A stretch of DNA of 64,000 bases. Origin: Mangrovivirga halotolerans. GTDB lineage: Bacteria > Bacteroidota > Bacteroidia > Cytophagales > Cyclobacteriaceae. Positions 9,190 through 17,948 of the stretch are shown here, piece after piece (the first letter of the stretch is position 1; the number at the start of each line of letters is the position of its first letter). The DNA lies in contig NZ_JAPFQN010000010.1 in the NCBI RefSeq assembly GCF_026241165.1, positions 124,001-188,000 of the forward strand, given 5' to 3'. A program made the position numbers and the translations under genes. The notes under the pieces are model-generated. The model saw nothing but the letters and a program-made list of their open reading frames with translations. It had not been told where the DNA came from and made no database searches.

Positions 9190-10452
9190 CTATTTTTTGC
9201 TGCTGTTTAAAAGATAGGGCCTGCCGAGTACAATTAATATGATCAAAAACATAAGAATACCGACTGCAACAGGCTTTGAAATAATAAGACGGAATATTAA
9301 TACTATACCAGTTATTATTGCCGTAATGATCCCTAAAACAGGTACCCAGCGATGTTTTTTTGATTCTTGAAATGCTAAGAAATTAACTATCCCAAAAGTG
9401 ACAATAAAAATTAAACTTGCAGCCTCAACAAGTGATGAAAGGGAGCCTGTTACTGCTAGTATTCCTGAAAGAGAACCAAGAAAAATAATCGATCTGTCGG
9501 GAATACCACTATCATTTTTATGGTCAAACCACTGAGGGAGTTCATTTTTGTCAGCAATATTTTTAGCCAGGTTGGCTGTAGAAAATAAAGTTGAGTTTAT
9601 CGCTGCTGCTGTCGCAAAGCCTGCTGCTATCGTCATTACTATAATTCCGGTAGTACCAAAAGTTTTCTCTGCCACAATCGATAAGGCGATTTGTTTAAAA
9701 TTGATCATTGAAATAGCCCCACCCAGCATTGTAGCGCCGACTGCAACCAATATGTAAAGAAAGACCACGAAGCCAACTGCACTTAATAATACAGGCATGA
9801 AATTTTTTTCAGGTTTTTTTATCCTGTCATACTCATAGCTTAATAGCTGAAAGCCTTCGTAAGCCATAAATATAGCCGCCCCACCTATAAGTGAGGACCA
9901 GACGGGTCTGGGTTCTATTCCCGCTACCAGCTCAGCAGGATTCCATTGTGAGATTCCATAGACAGCCAATATGAGCAGAACTAGAAGGTTAACACTCACT
10001 ATAGTGATCTCTACGTTAGTCATTTTTCCCACTCCGGCAAGATTTAGTATTATTAATCCTGCCACAATACCTGCTGCAAGTATTCTTATCATTATCCCAC
10101 CCCCATGAAAAGAATAAGCCACATAGTGACCAAATGCATATGCATAGACTGATATAGTAAGAACATAGCCAACAATTAATAGCCAACTTAAACTTCCGGC
10201 CAGCTTATCATCATTAAATTCTTTAAGAAATGTAAAAGCACCACCACCTTCATTAAATTTATTGGAAAGGAATACATAACTATAGGCAGATGTAATGGCG
10301 ATAATGCCAGTAATTAAAAAAGATAACCAGGTCCATTGTCCTGAAACTGCTATTACTACACCCAATACAGTATAAATCCCGCCTCCCACCATCCCACCAG
10401 CAGTTAATGCCCAGACAGATACAGGTTTTAATTTATTGTTTGAATCAGCCAC
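9190..10452 (-). CDS. APC-superfamily amino acid permease
   Basis: This is a 420-residue polytopic protein with about 12 membrane segments. The first helix carries the APC hallmark break AGGMVGGGIYTVLG (compare G-x-G-I in LeuT-fold permeases), used to coordinate the amino-acid backbone. The body is typical of amino acid/polyamine/organocation carriers, with a helix 6-like AIFMAYEGFQLLSYE. The substrate cannot be told from sequence. The start is a GTG at 10452; an in-frame stop three codons upstream excludes any longer form. The lipoprotein gene follows after 3 bp, suggesting co-transcription, although a link between the two functions is not obvious. Confidence 0.85.
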   Translation of the reverse strand: MADSNNKLKPVSVWALTAGGMVGGGIYTVLGVVIAVSGQWTWLSFLITGIIAITSAYSYVFLSNKFNEGGGAFTFLKEFNDDKLAGSLSWLLIVGYVLTISVYAYAFGHYVAYSFHGGGIMIRILAAGIVAGLIILNLAGVGKMTNVEITIVSVNLLVLLILAVYGISQWNPAELVAGIEPRPVWSSLIGGAAIFMAYEGFQLLSYEYDRIKKPEKNFMPVLLSAVGFVVFLYILVAVGATMLGGAISMINFKQIALSIVAEKTFGTTGIIVMTIAAGFATAAAINSTLFSTANLAKNIADKNELPQWFDHKNDSGIPDRSIIFLGSLSGILAVTGSLSSLVEAASLIFIVTFGIVNFLAFQESKKHRWVPVLGIITAIITGIVLIFRLIISKPVAVGILMFLIILIVLGRPYLLNSSKK

Positions 10453-10855
10453 CTGAGTTTAATTTTAAAGTATGTAAATCAGTGTTTCAGTATATTTTAA
10501 TTTACTAAAACTAGTATGCTCATAAAAGCGATGTGGCTAATAAAATAAGAATCCTATTTTTAGATGATAGGATGGATATTCCTATTTTCATTCTGTTGAT
10601 GTTTCATTCTTTTGCTATAAGGAAAAGCATGAAATTGGTGATTGTTAGCTTATCGAAAACATCTGACTAAGTTAAATATATATCTTATTTCTTTGTTGAT
10701 TTTATTTTCTGACCCTCGTTTTCTCAAATTCTACTTTTCGAAGGTTGGTTTCAGATCAGTTTTTGTAATATTGAAACTATCTTCAAAATTATCAATTTTT
10801 AAGAATAACAATTGACACCTTAGCATGTATATAACGATTATGAAAATAATGATAA
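10453..10855. other. Intergenic, about 400 bp
   Basis: This AT-rich spacer lies upstream of the permease. The permease promoter should lie here, but I cannot identify a consensus element with confidence. No open frame or RNA gene is apparent. Confidence 0.4.
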
Positions 10856-10885
10856 AAAATGCGATATCTACTGATACCGCATTTT
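10856..10885 (-). terminator. Hairpin terminator
   Basis: The stem AAAATGCG/CGCATTTT continues after one A-C mismatch into TATC/GATA around a 4-nt loop. On the minus strand it runs into a T-tract, 24 bp past the stop codon of the lipoprotein gene at 10909-11469. Confidence 0.8.
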
Positions 10886-10908
10886 ACATTATATATGATT
10901 AATGAAAA

Positions 10909-11469
10909 TTAATTTTCATCTTCAATATTTTCATCATTATTTGATGCTTCTTTTTGAGCTTCCCTTTTAGCTACCCAATCCTCTGCTGATTGTCCTGAAG
11001 ACGGCATACTAGCTAATAATTGTCTGATTTTCCAATTTCCATCTTCCTTCTCCCAAGTATATGCAAACCTAAAAAACATTGGTGAAGTTTCACCGTCAAC
11101 GGTTATGCTTGCGTCTGTCTCATATATTGCCGATGCAAGGTCTCCGGAAGAAGCAACGACAATTGATAGATTTTTAGGATCCTCAATTTTCATAGCACTA
11201 AAAGCCTTACTATCTGCTTCCATTTGCTTTTTCCAATCTGCTTTTGATTTCATGACTTCTGATTTGTCAGTTCCAAAGGCCATAAATTCCCCAGAAGAAC
11301 TCAATTCCTTTAATGGTTCGAGATTATTTTCATTGTAGGCATTATGGATGGTCATAATCTGGTCTTTAATCGCAGCCTTTTCAGCTTCAATTTGTTCGTC
11401 TGTTAATGTTGATTGTGTACATGATCCTAGTATAAGAATAACCAGCACCAATAGGTGAAATTTTTTCAT
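10909..11469 (-). CDS. Lipoprotein with DUF4440/SnoaL-like domain
   Basis: This is a 186-residue lipoprotein with a signal peptide ending in LILGSC (Cys17). The rest is an NTF2-like domain: a helix (AAIKDQIMTIHNAYNENNLEPLKEL), then strands including DLASAIYETDASITVDGE and FRFAYTWEKEDGNWKIRQLLASMP, the YTWEKxxGxWKI element being common in DUF4440 proteins. A Glu/Asn-rich tail follows (residues 165-186). Ligand or activity is unknown. It has its own terminator downstream and over 250 bp of upstream spacer, so it is probably monocistronic. Confidence 0.7.
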   Translation of the reverse strand: MKKFHLLVLVILILGSCTQSTLTDEQIEAEKAAIKDQIMTIHNAYNENNLEPLKELSSSGEFMAFGTDKSEVMKSKADWKKQMEADSKAFSAMKIEDPKNLSIVVASSGDLASAIYETDASITVDGETSPMFFRFAYTWEKEDGNWKIRQLLASMPSSGQSAEDWVAKREAQKEASNNDENIEDEN

Positions 11470-11670
11470 AATGATTTTATTATGGTTAGTGGTAAGTATA
11501 TTAATTATAATAAATATAGGAATATTACAATTAAATGCAAATAATATAACTTTAATTCATTGTATGTATTGGTAATGGTGAAAAAACTTAAGGAGTGCCT
11601 AAATAATTTCTTATACTGATGAAATTATTATTTAATTAATTCAATAATAATTCGATACAATCGCTAATCT

Positions 11671-11701
11671 CACTCATCCTTTTTGCAAACGAGGATGAGT
11701 G
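11671..11701 (-). terminator. Stem-loop downstream of VWA gene
   Basis: CACTCATCCT and its exact complement (10 bp) flank an 11-nt loop, 33 bp beyond the stop codon of the minus-strand VWA gene. There is no T-tract, so it could be a weak terminator or an mRNA 3'-end stabilising hairpin. Confidence 0.5.
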
Positions 11702-11733
11702 ACATGGGTTTAAATCACCGTTTGTAATGCTGA

Positions 11734-13062
11734 TTATCCTTCTGATCTTTTTTTATTCATTGCCACTACTGCACGTTCGATCCCTGCTGGTGTCAGAGGA
11801 TACATAGGAATGATTTGCTGGACTACCTGTATCGTGTATGTGTATGGCCAGTATTTTAAAGGTTCAGGATTTAGCCACACTGTTTTTTTGAATTTGTTGA
11901 TAATTGACTTTAGCGTTCGAATGCTTAATGAATCCATTTCGTATGGTGCCATGGCTGCATCTCCGATAAAAAATACTCGATAGTCTTTACTATGCATTAA
12001 AAGCTGATCTATTGTAATCGACTTTGTCCTTCGCTCATCAATGTACACCCGGTCATAAATTGTATTATGAAAATAGTAGGTTTCAAGATCGTGGGCGAAC
12101 CTGGTTTTCATCTTCCGGAAAAGGTTCTGCACGCTTCTAACGTAAGGTGCCATCGAGTATCCTCCGTTATCGATCAGCACGATAACTTTTAACTCCTCAT
12201 TTTTTTCACTGGATAGTTCAGGTATAAATAATCCACCTCGTTTTAATCCTGATTTAATGGTTTTCGGCACATCGAGCTTTTCAAAGGCGCTTTCCTGAAT
12301 GACACCTTTAATAGAAGCCAGTGCAGCATCAACATTGTTATCGTTTAACAACAGTGCATCACGATCGATAGGGAAGTAGTGTTGATCTCCCATGACTTTT
12401 CTAGCTATTTTTCCGCCACCCTGGCCACCAACACGTATTCCATTCTTGGCTGCCCCACCGTGTCCATAAGGAGAAATTCCTCCTGTACCAATCCAATGGC
12501 TTCCACCTTCATGCCTTGTTTTTTGCTGTTGCCGGACTTTTTCCATGCGCTCTAGTAACTCCTCCAGAGACAAGTCAGAATAATCAGCCATTTTGGTTAG
12601 ATCTCTTCTTTCTGAATCCTGATCATTCATAGCGGTATCACTATCTTCCAGATCAGGGTTGTCTTTATCCCAGATCTCTTTTCCATTGATTACCTCCTTT
12701 ATATCGTAAGAGGTGAGGTGTACTTCATCCAGAAATATATTGATGAGTTCTTCTTCGTCATAATCCCGGTCGGCCTCATCCAGAAATTCTGCTTTCCACT
12801 TAGCAAAGGTTTCTGATCTCAGTATAGCATCCTCCAGTGTTTGGCCTGGTTCAATAGGGATATGTAAAAAGTATGCATAATAGGCCTTGGTAAAAGGACC
12901 GATATCTGTTGGTTCTTTGACTATAATACCTTTTAAAACATTATGAATATCACCAAGTGTCTTTACCAGACCTTTTTGCATGGCTTTTCTTAAAAGCAAT
13001 AATGTTCTGACATCAGCTTTTAATCCGTGAGAGCGAAAATGTTCGGGTAAAGAACTAAACAT
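11734..13062 (-). CDS. VWA domain (CoxE-like) protein
   Basis: This is a 442-residue cytoplasmic protein with an N-terminal helical region, an acidic linker (about 130-150), a Gly-rich segment (about 185-220) and a C-terminal von Willebrand A domain beginning at LKVIVLIDNGG (D298). The metal-ion site is degenerate: D298-N-G-G-Y-S replaces the usual D-x-S-x-S, so metal-dependent adhesion may be altered. It follows a MoxR AAA+ ATPase gene after a single base. MoxR/VWA pairs act as chaperone-like machines that mature metalloenzymes or other complexes (for example CoxD/CoxE for CO dehydrogenase). No client gene is adjacent, so the client here is unknown. Confidence 0.85.
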   Translation of the reverse strand: MFSSLPEHFRSHGLKADVRTLLLLRKAMQKGLVKTLGDIHNVLKGIIVKEPTDIGPFTKAYYAYFLHIPIEPGQTLEDAILRSETFAKWKAEFLDEADRDYDEEELINIFLDEVHLTSYDIKEVINGKEIWDKDNPDLEDSDTAMNDQDSERRDLTKMADYSDLSLEELLERMEKVRQQQKTRHEGGSHWIGTGGISPYGHGGAAKNGIRVGGQGGGKIARKVMGDQHYFPIDRDALLLNDNNVDAALASIKGVIQESAFEKLDVPKTIKSGLKRGGLFIPELSSEKNEELKVIVLIDNGGYSMAPYVRSVQNLFRKMKTRFAHDLETYYFHNTIYDRVYIDERRTKSITIDQLLMHSKDYRVFFIGDAAMAPYEMDSLSIRTLKSIINKFKKTVWLNPEPLKYWPYTYTIQVVQQIIPMYPLTPAGIERAVVAMNKKRSEG

Positions 13063-13063
13063 A

Positions 13064-13972
13064 TTAATTTAAATTTGATCCGTAAAATGAATCATCAGCA
13101 CCGATCATCCGGTTAACTTTTTCCATATCATTCTGTGTTTTTATCAGCACACCAATTCCCTGTAGGCCCTCGATTTTTTTAACAGCTTCCTCTGGAGCTA
13201 CTTCACTCATATATTTTAGCCAGTTCAGAATCTCTCTGGTTGTCGGGGCACGTTCTAAACCTAATCTCCTAAGGTGGTAAAATACATCCAGTGCAACTTT
13301 TACCACTTTGTCATCTAATCCAGGGTGGTGCTTTTCAATGATCTTAGCCATCACTTCCTGGTTTGGAAAGTCGATATAGTGGTATATACAACGACCTTTA
13401 AATGCCGTTGGTAATTCCTGTTCACGATTGGAAGTGATCACAATGGCGGGCATGTCCTGTTCAGATACTTCTATCACTTCACCAGATTCAGGCATAATGA
13501 ATTTTCTATGGCTCAATGCGTAGAGCAGGTCATTTGGAAATTCACGTGGTGCTTTGTCAATCTCATCGATGAGCAAAACTGAATTTGGTTTTTCGTAAGC
13601 TATTGAAGCAGGTCCCTTCACCACGTAGTCATTGAGTGATTCAGGATTTCGTCCACCAGTGGTTAATTTGCTGGTAAGGCCCTTTTCCTCACGTTGAGCA
13701 TTAAGAATTTCTATTTGTGAATCACGCAGGTACTTTACATGATCAAAGCGTGCAACGAATTGCTCGACATTACTTTTAGACCCAACAGGAAAAACTTCAA
13801 GATCTAATCCACGATCTTTAGCATAATGAATAGGGAGTTCTGTCTTCCCGGTTCCCGGTTCACCTTCAATTAAAAGTGGCATTCCTAAGGTTCTCGCCAT
13901 ATGAAAAGCCTGGGCTAATGCCGGGTCGCATAAATATTTATCTGATCCTGTCCAAAAAGAAGTTTCTGCCAT
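13064..13972 (-). CDS. MoxR-family AAA+ ATPase
   Basis: This is a 302-residue AAA+ ATPase. Walker A is GEPGTGKT at residues 37-44, Walker B is LLIDEIDKA, sensor 1 is the ITSN segment, and the arginine-finger region GRCIYHYIDFP is present. The length and the C-terminal helical lid match MoxR proteins, which remodel partner proteins together with VWA-domain cofactors. Its stop is one base from the start of the downstream VWA gene, the standard operon arrangement for these pairs. No promoter element was recognised in the 299-bp divergent spacer that it shares with the next gene. Confidence 0.92.
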   Translation of the reverse strand: MAETSFWTGSDKYLCDPALAQAFHMARTLGMPLLIEGEPGTGKTELPIHYAKDRGLDLEVFPVGSKSNVEQFVARFDHVKYLRDSQIEILNAQREEKGLTSKLTTGGRNPESLNDYVVKGPASIAYEKPNSVLLIDEIDKAPREFPNDLLYALSHRKFIMPESGEVIEVSEQDMPAIVITSNREQELPTAFKGRCIYHYIDFPNQEVMAKIIEKHHPGLDDKVVKVALDVFYHLRRLGLERAPTTREILNWLKYMSEVAPEEAVKKIEGLQGIGVLIKTQNDMEKVNRMIGADDSFYGSNLN

Positions 13973-14271
13973 AGTAAAAAGTTGACTACTCGATTAGTGT
14001 ATAATAATTAAAGAACGATTCAAATTTCTAAATGTTTGGTTAAACAATCCAGTGAAACGCAGGAACAATCATATTTTATAATAAAAATTCTCAAAAATAG
14101 GTTGTGAAGCTTTTATCTCGTTTTTTGATTGAAGGGTTTATCATAAAAATAAAATATCGCTGAATTTCAAAACAATTATTTAAAAAATAAGATATAATTA
14201 AAAGATGAATTAATTATCTTATTATAAGATTAGTCAATTGTCTTAATGTGCCAACAATTAAATATATAAAG

Positions 14272-14652
14272 ATGAAAACAATTCAAATCTATCTGCCAGT
14301 ATTATTGATCTTCTTATTTTCCTTGAATCAGGGATTTAGTCAGGAAGTCGATGTTGAAAAAGACGAAATTCTAAATGCCATGAATAAATTCGATGGATTA
14401 GGACTAAGTGCTGATAAAGAAGAAAAGCTTAAAGAAACCAATAGGGAGGTTGTTAATGATATTTTTTCAATAGCCAAAAGTTCTGATAGTCCGGAGGAGA
14501 AGACACGAAGATTCAAAAAAGCACAGGAAAAAAACTCTAAAGTATTTAAAGATATACTGGGAGAGAATGATTTTAAGAAATATAAAAAGAAGGTAAAGAA
14601 AGAATTACGCCCCTTTAAAAGAAAGGCTAAACTGGTCGGGTTTTTATTATAG
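14272..14652 (+). CDS. Small secreted hypothetical protein
   Basis: The protein is 126 residues from the ATG at 14272; a GTG 24 bp upstream would add eight non-hydrophobic residues before the signal peptide and is less likely. The signal peptide ends at NQGFSQ. The mature part is helical and highly charged (KEEKLKETNREVV, then KKYKKKVKKELRPFKRK), resembling small periplasmic helical proteins in which a run of helices ends in a basic tail. I do not recognise a family. It is followed by a clean terminator, so it is a single-gene unit. Confidence 0.65.
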   Translation: MKTIQIYLPVLLIFLFSLNQGFSQEVDVEKDEILNAMNKFDGLGLSADKEEKLKETNREVVNDIFSIAKSSDSPEEKTRRFKKAQEKNSKVFKDILGENDFKKYKKKVKKELRPFKRKAKLVGFLL

Positions 14653-14680
14653 GGGAGAATTGTATTTATTACTATAAATC

Positions 14681-14700
14681 ACTTCAATTCTTATTGAAGT
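14681..14700 (+). terminator. Hairpin terminator
   Basis: ACTTCAAT-TCTT-ATTGAAGT is an 8-bp perfect stem with a 4-nt loop followed by CTTTATTTT, 28 bp after the stop codon of the small secreted protein gene. Confidence 0.8.
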
Positions 14701-14929
14701 CTTTATTTTCGTGTTTAATAGTTTTTATAAGTACCACATTTGAACATTAAATTTCTAGGACCTCATAAATAATTCATTGATAGATTATGATATATCCCTG
14801 GATTCAGGATTTTATTGATCAGGAATGATAATAAATGTAAGGTGTTCTGTCATATCAATCTATAATAAGTTAGATTTATAATACTTCTTGTCATAGCCAT
14901 TAAGGTTATTATTAATTTAATAGGATAGT

Positions 14930-15739
14930 ATGTCAGAAAATTCCCAGAAGAATCCTGATGAAATAGTTAAAGAGCAAGCCCGGGTCGGGTTTGAAATTTA
15001 TGAATTAGAGAATTGGAAGCTTTTCCTATCAGCATTAATTGCAGGGTTGGAAATTGGTTTCAGTCTGGTTCTAATGGGGTATCTGCATACGATTTTTAAA
15101 GAAATTTATCCGGATGATATTCTGGGGTTAATAGTCAGTTTTGGTTATCCAATTGGATTTATATTTGTAATTATCGGCAGGTCTGAACTATTTACCGAAC
15201 AGACTGCCCTGGCGATGATCCCGGTTTTGAACCGATCAAAAGGTTTTATTAGCTTGTTGATTTTGTGGGGATTGGTGCTTCTGGGGAATCTTGTCGGAGG
15301 ATTGATTTTTTCTTATTTCTTTGCGTGGTTTGGTCCCGCAAAAGGTTTTGTGCCGGTGGAAACTCTTGTTGAACTAGGTGAGAAATTTATCAATGAACCC
15401 ATAGATATAGTTATGGGTAGTGCAATTTTAGCTGGCTGGATGATGGGATTATTAGGATGGTTGATAACTTCAGTTCAGGAAAGCATTTCTCGTATCATAT
15501 TAATCCTTTTTATAACTATTATAATAGGTATGGCAGGGCTGCATCACTGCATAGTCGGAAGTGTTGAGGTCTTGACCGCTATGTGGGTAAGTGATTCTAT
15601 TACTGTGGTTGATTATTGGCACTTTTTATGGCCATCGGTATTAGGAAACCTTATAGGAGGAGCAATATTCGTGTCAGTATTAAAATTTGGATTAACAACT
15701 AATCAGATCTCATCCACAAGAAAAAATATAAACTGGTAG
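14930..15739 (+). CDS. Formate/nitrite transporter (FNT) family channel
   Basis: This is a 269-residue membrane protein with six predicted membrane segments and the repeated helix-break-helix pattern of FNT channels, which conduct small monovalent anions or their acids. The loop GYPIGFIFVIIGRSELFTEQ corresponds to the FNT omega-loop region, here split as GYPIGFIFVIIG and RSELFTEQ. The central His is in MAGLHHCIVGS, where FocA and NirC also carry a conserved pore His. It resembles the YfdC-like branch more than FocA, so the substrate is not certain. It has no same-strand partner; the next gene converges on it. Confidence 0.8.
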   Translation: MSENSQKNPDEIVKEQARVGFEIYELENWKLFLSALIAGLEIGFSLVLMGYLHTIFKEIYPDDILGLIVSFGYPIGFIFVIIGRSELFTEQTALAMIPVLNRSKGFISLLILWGLVLLGNLVGGLIFSYFFAWFGPAKGFVPVETLVELGEKFINEPIDIVMGSAILAGWMMGLLGWLITSVQESISRIILILFITIIIGMAGLHHCIVGSVEVLTAMWVSDSITVVDYWHFLWPSVLGNLIGGAIFVSVLKFGLTTNQISSTRKNINW

Positions 15740-15783
15740 AGGAGTAATATTTATATTGGCATTATCCACGATCACCAGTTGTA

Positions 15784-16329
15784 CTATAAAATTTTTTGAA
15801 TATAATTATCCATATCAAAAGGATAAAGAGGGCTTTTAGTTGGCTTATACAATGGATGGCGTGGATGTCCTTTTTTTGTCGGTGAACTAATTATCTTCCA
15901 ATCCAAATTTAAATCCTCCAGGTTTTTATAAAGTTCTAACATAGAAGGTTTAAAAAGTTTTCTTGATTCAATCAAATCACCATAAGCAAGCCAGACAGTT
16001 TTAATATTTAAATCAATCAGATTTTGTCTGACGATTCTCAAGTTATCTGAAATGAGTTTTTTATCAAATTGACTGTGAATGTCTTTAGGATTAGTCGCTC
16101 TTTGAGGATAAACGTTATACATAACCCATCCATCAAAACCATTGAAATTCGCTATGCGTTTTACAAAACTTAATGTACCACTAATATCTCCCGGACGTGC
16201 CTGGCCAGGGTTTAATCCAATACAGGCTAATATTTTACTACCTTTTTCACCAAGTGTAAACCTGGCTGAGTCATCCTCATTAGTTCCGTAAATCCATTCA
16301 GTTTTTTGATCATCCATAAAATCAGGCAT
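15784..16329 (-). CDS. DUF1643 domain protein
   Basis: This is a 181-residue soluble protein matching the DUF1643 pattern: an N-terminal ILACIGLNPGQARPGD segment, then TLSFVKRIANFNGFDGWVMYNVYPQRATNP, cited here in pieces (FNGFDGWVMYN and VYPQRATNP), and a C-terminal GHPRHPLYKP motif. The family is uncharacterised; it is often found in mobile or accessory contexts. Two in-frame ATG codons (16329 and 16317) could start the protein. It converges on the FNT gene with only 44 bp between the stop codons, and I see no strong terminator there. Confidence 0.8.
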   Translation of the reverse strand: MPDFMDDQKTEWIYGTNEDDSARFTLGEKGSKILACIGLNPGQARPGDISGTLSFVKRIANFNGFDGWVMYNVYPQRATNPKDIHSQFDKKLISDNLRIVRQNLIDLNIKTVWLAYGDLIESRKLFKPSMLELYKNLEDLNLDWKIISSPTKKGHPRHPLYKPTKSPLYPFDMDNYIQKIL

Positions 16330-16414
16330 TTCAACTTATAAGCAAGTTACTGTCGTCAGAGGATGATTTCAATGGATAGTTCTGTTTCCTTTGATTAATT
16401 AGAAATCAGATGAC

Positions 16415-16972
16415 TTATTTATTTTTAATAAGTTCGTGGCCGTAATAAAAAATGGCAAGAGAAGTAAGTAAACAAGGAAATAAACCACTCGTAAACCCAA
16501 TTGGAAATCCATGTAAAACTATCACAGACAAAAAATAAATAATCAAACCTGACCCGAATTTCAGCATTCTGTTTATCCCACTATTCCCAATAGTTTGAGT
16601 AACAATGAATAAAGGTAACACTATACTCAATATAAAAGCACCAATACGGCTGTTTAGATTAGCTTCTGTATCTATAGTTAAATAACCGTAAATACCAGCA
16701 ATAATACAATTCAATAAAATCAAGAAAGAAAGGTTAATAAACTTATGAACCCGGTTTGTTACTTTAGTGTTATTATCTGTTTTGATAATAGCTTGCGGAT
16801 TTAAATCAAGTACTTCACATATAAGTTGAAGAGTTTTTCCTCTGGGTTCATTTTCACAGTTTTCTATTCTTTGAATCGTTCTGATATTTACTTTTGATTT
16901 TTCTGCTAATTCTTCCTGTGTAATTCCTTTTTCTTTTCTTGTTAAGATTATTTTTCTGGCAACTGAATTCAT
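16415..16972 (-). CDS. Membrane-tethered XRE-family transcription regulator
   Basis: This is a 185-residue fusion of an N-terminal Cro/CI-type helix-turn-helix (residues 1-65; KGITQEELAEKSKVNIRTIQRIENCENEPRGK, cited as KGITQEELAEKS and VNIRTIQRIENCENEP) to four membrane segments (about 72-92, 97-117, 125-145 and 152-175). This architecture puts a DNA-binding head on the cytoplasmic face of the membrane, and the membrane part may sense something in the bilayer or be a partner for another membrane protein. A perfect 8-bp-arm palindrome lies about 80-100 bp upstream and is a candidate self-operator. The regulated genes are otherwise unknown. Confidence 0.85.
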   Translation of the reverse strand: MNSVARKIILTRKEKGITQEELAEKSKVNIRTIQRIENCENEPRGKTLQLICEVLDLNPQAIIKTDNNTKVTNRVHKFINLSFLILLNCIIAGIYGYLTIDTEANLNSRIGAFILSIVLPLFIVTQTIGNSGINRMLKFGSGLIIYFLSVIVLHGFPIGFTSGLFPCLLTSLAIFYYGHELIKNK

Positions 16973-17052
16973 TTTGTTTTGATTGTTAGAATAATTGGGT
17001 TCAATTTTAATACTTTCAATTCATAAGGGAAATGACATACATCGACATTTTT

Positions 17053-17073
17053 ACGACAAAATACATTTGTCGT
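17053..17073. promoter_or_regulatory. Palindrome upstream of membrane-tethered XRE gene
   Basis: ACGACAAA-N5-TTTGTCGT is a perfect inverted repeat with 8-bp arms, 81-101 bp upstream of the XRE start. XRE proteins bind such dyads, so autoregulation is a reasonable inference. It is not followed by a T-tract that would make it a terminator for a minus-strand gene. Confidence 0.55.
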
Positions 17074-17116
17074 TTTTGTGAATTTCTTAAATAGGCTATT
17101 AGCCATATATTCATTA

Positions 17117-17495
17117 ATGGAGTTAACCCTTTTTATAATTGAACTTTGAAATAAAATTAATTCTGATCAATCTGAGTTAGAAAATACAGAAAAGGTGAAA
17201 AACAGTCTGTGTGAAATTCTGAGTAAGGATGTCTCGATTCAAATTAAAATTCTTTCTTCTAAGAATAATCCAGATAAAATGGAATTAGATAATGCTATTA
17301 ATCTGGGGAGTAGGGGGTGATCAAAAAATTGATTATAGCTTCATTACTGATGATAAAAGATCATAAAATACTGATCTCGTTTTATTTCCAGAATCAGATC
17401 AGTCGGATAGAAACAGTTTCTTTGATCAAATTCATAAAGAGAGGGAAAATTCAGTTACGAATCCGATAATGGTAATACTTAAAACTGATAATTAG
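17117..17495 (+). pseudogene. Decayed coding sequence of unknown family
   Basis: A plus-strand frame starting with ATG at 17117 reads MELTLFIIEL, hits TGA at 17147, and continues in the same frame through protein-like sequence (SELENTEKVKNSLCEILSKD, then IQIKILSSKNNPDKMELDNA) to TGA at 17318. Close to a run of five Gs at 17313-17317 the frame shifts by one. It continues as DYSFITDDKRS, a TAA, then DLVLFPESDQSDRNSFFDQ and NPIMVILKTDN to TAG at 17493. Three lesions in about 125 codons, with amino-acid composition that stays protein-like across the frame switch, indicate a recently inactivated gene. I cannot name the parent family. Confidence 0.6.
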
Positions 17496-17524
17496 ATTAT
17501 TAATATGGCTTTAAGAAAATAAAA

Positions 17525-17552
17525 AAGGCAATACTTTTCTGAGTATTGCCTT
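17525..17552 (-). terminator. Hairpin terminator
   Basis: AAGGCAATACT and its complement form an 11-bp stem around a 6-nt loop. On the minus strand it is followed by TTTTTT, 23 bp past the stop codon of the small acidic lipoprotein gene. Confidence 0.88.
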
Positions 17553-17575
17553 AATTTTTAAATACGTTCTTTTAT

Positions 17576-17824
17576 TTAGTTGTTTTCGCTGTCGCTTTCC
17601 TTTTCATCCCCTTCAAGGTCTACATCAACATCTTCAGTTTCAATACCAACTTCCTTTTCCTCTGCGTCTAACTGAACTTCTACCTTATCTTCTTCTTGTT
17701 CCGTAGAAGCAGGTTGTTCTGTTGTAGTTTCTGTTGTAGTATCATCTGTTGATTCGCTGCTTTCATTACAAGCAGTAAATGATAGAATAAATAATGTCGC
17801 TAGTAAAAAATTTAATTTTCTCAT
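17576..17824 (-). CDS. Small acidic lipoprotein
   Basis: This is an 82-residue predicted lipoprotein. The signal peptide ends in LSFTAC (Cys19). The mature part is low-complexity and extremely acidic: a Thr-rich stretch (DDTTTETTTEQ), then alternating Glu/Asp and Val (EEKEVGIETEDVDVDLEGDEKESDSE). No fold is expected and no family is recognised. The strong terminator directly downstream supports a real transcribed gene. Such acidic lipoproteins are common in Bacteroidota and have no assigned function. Confidence 0.7.
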   Translation of the reverse strand: MRKLNFLLATLFILSFTACNESSESTDDTTTETTTEQPASTEQEEDKVEVQLDAEEKEVGIETEDVDVDLEGDEKESDSENN

Positions 17825-17948
17825 AATTAGATTTTTGGTTAAGTTTAAAATTTAAGAAAACCTGATGTCAATTAATAATATTGATTTATCAAAAAAAATA
17901 TTTCTTTAAATTTTTAAATAAATCCTTTATGATTTTATATTAAAAGGG

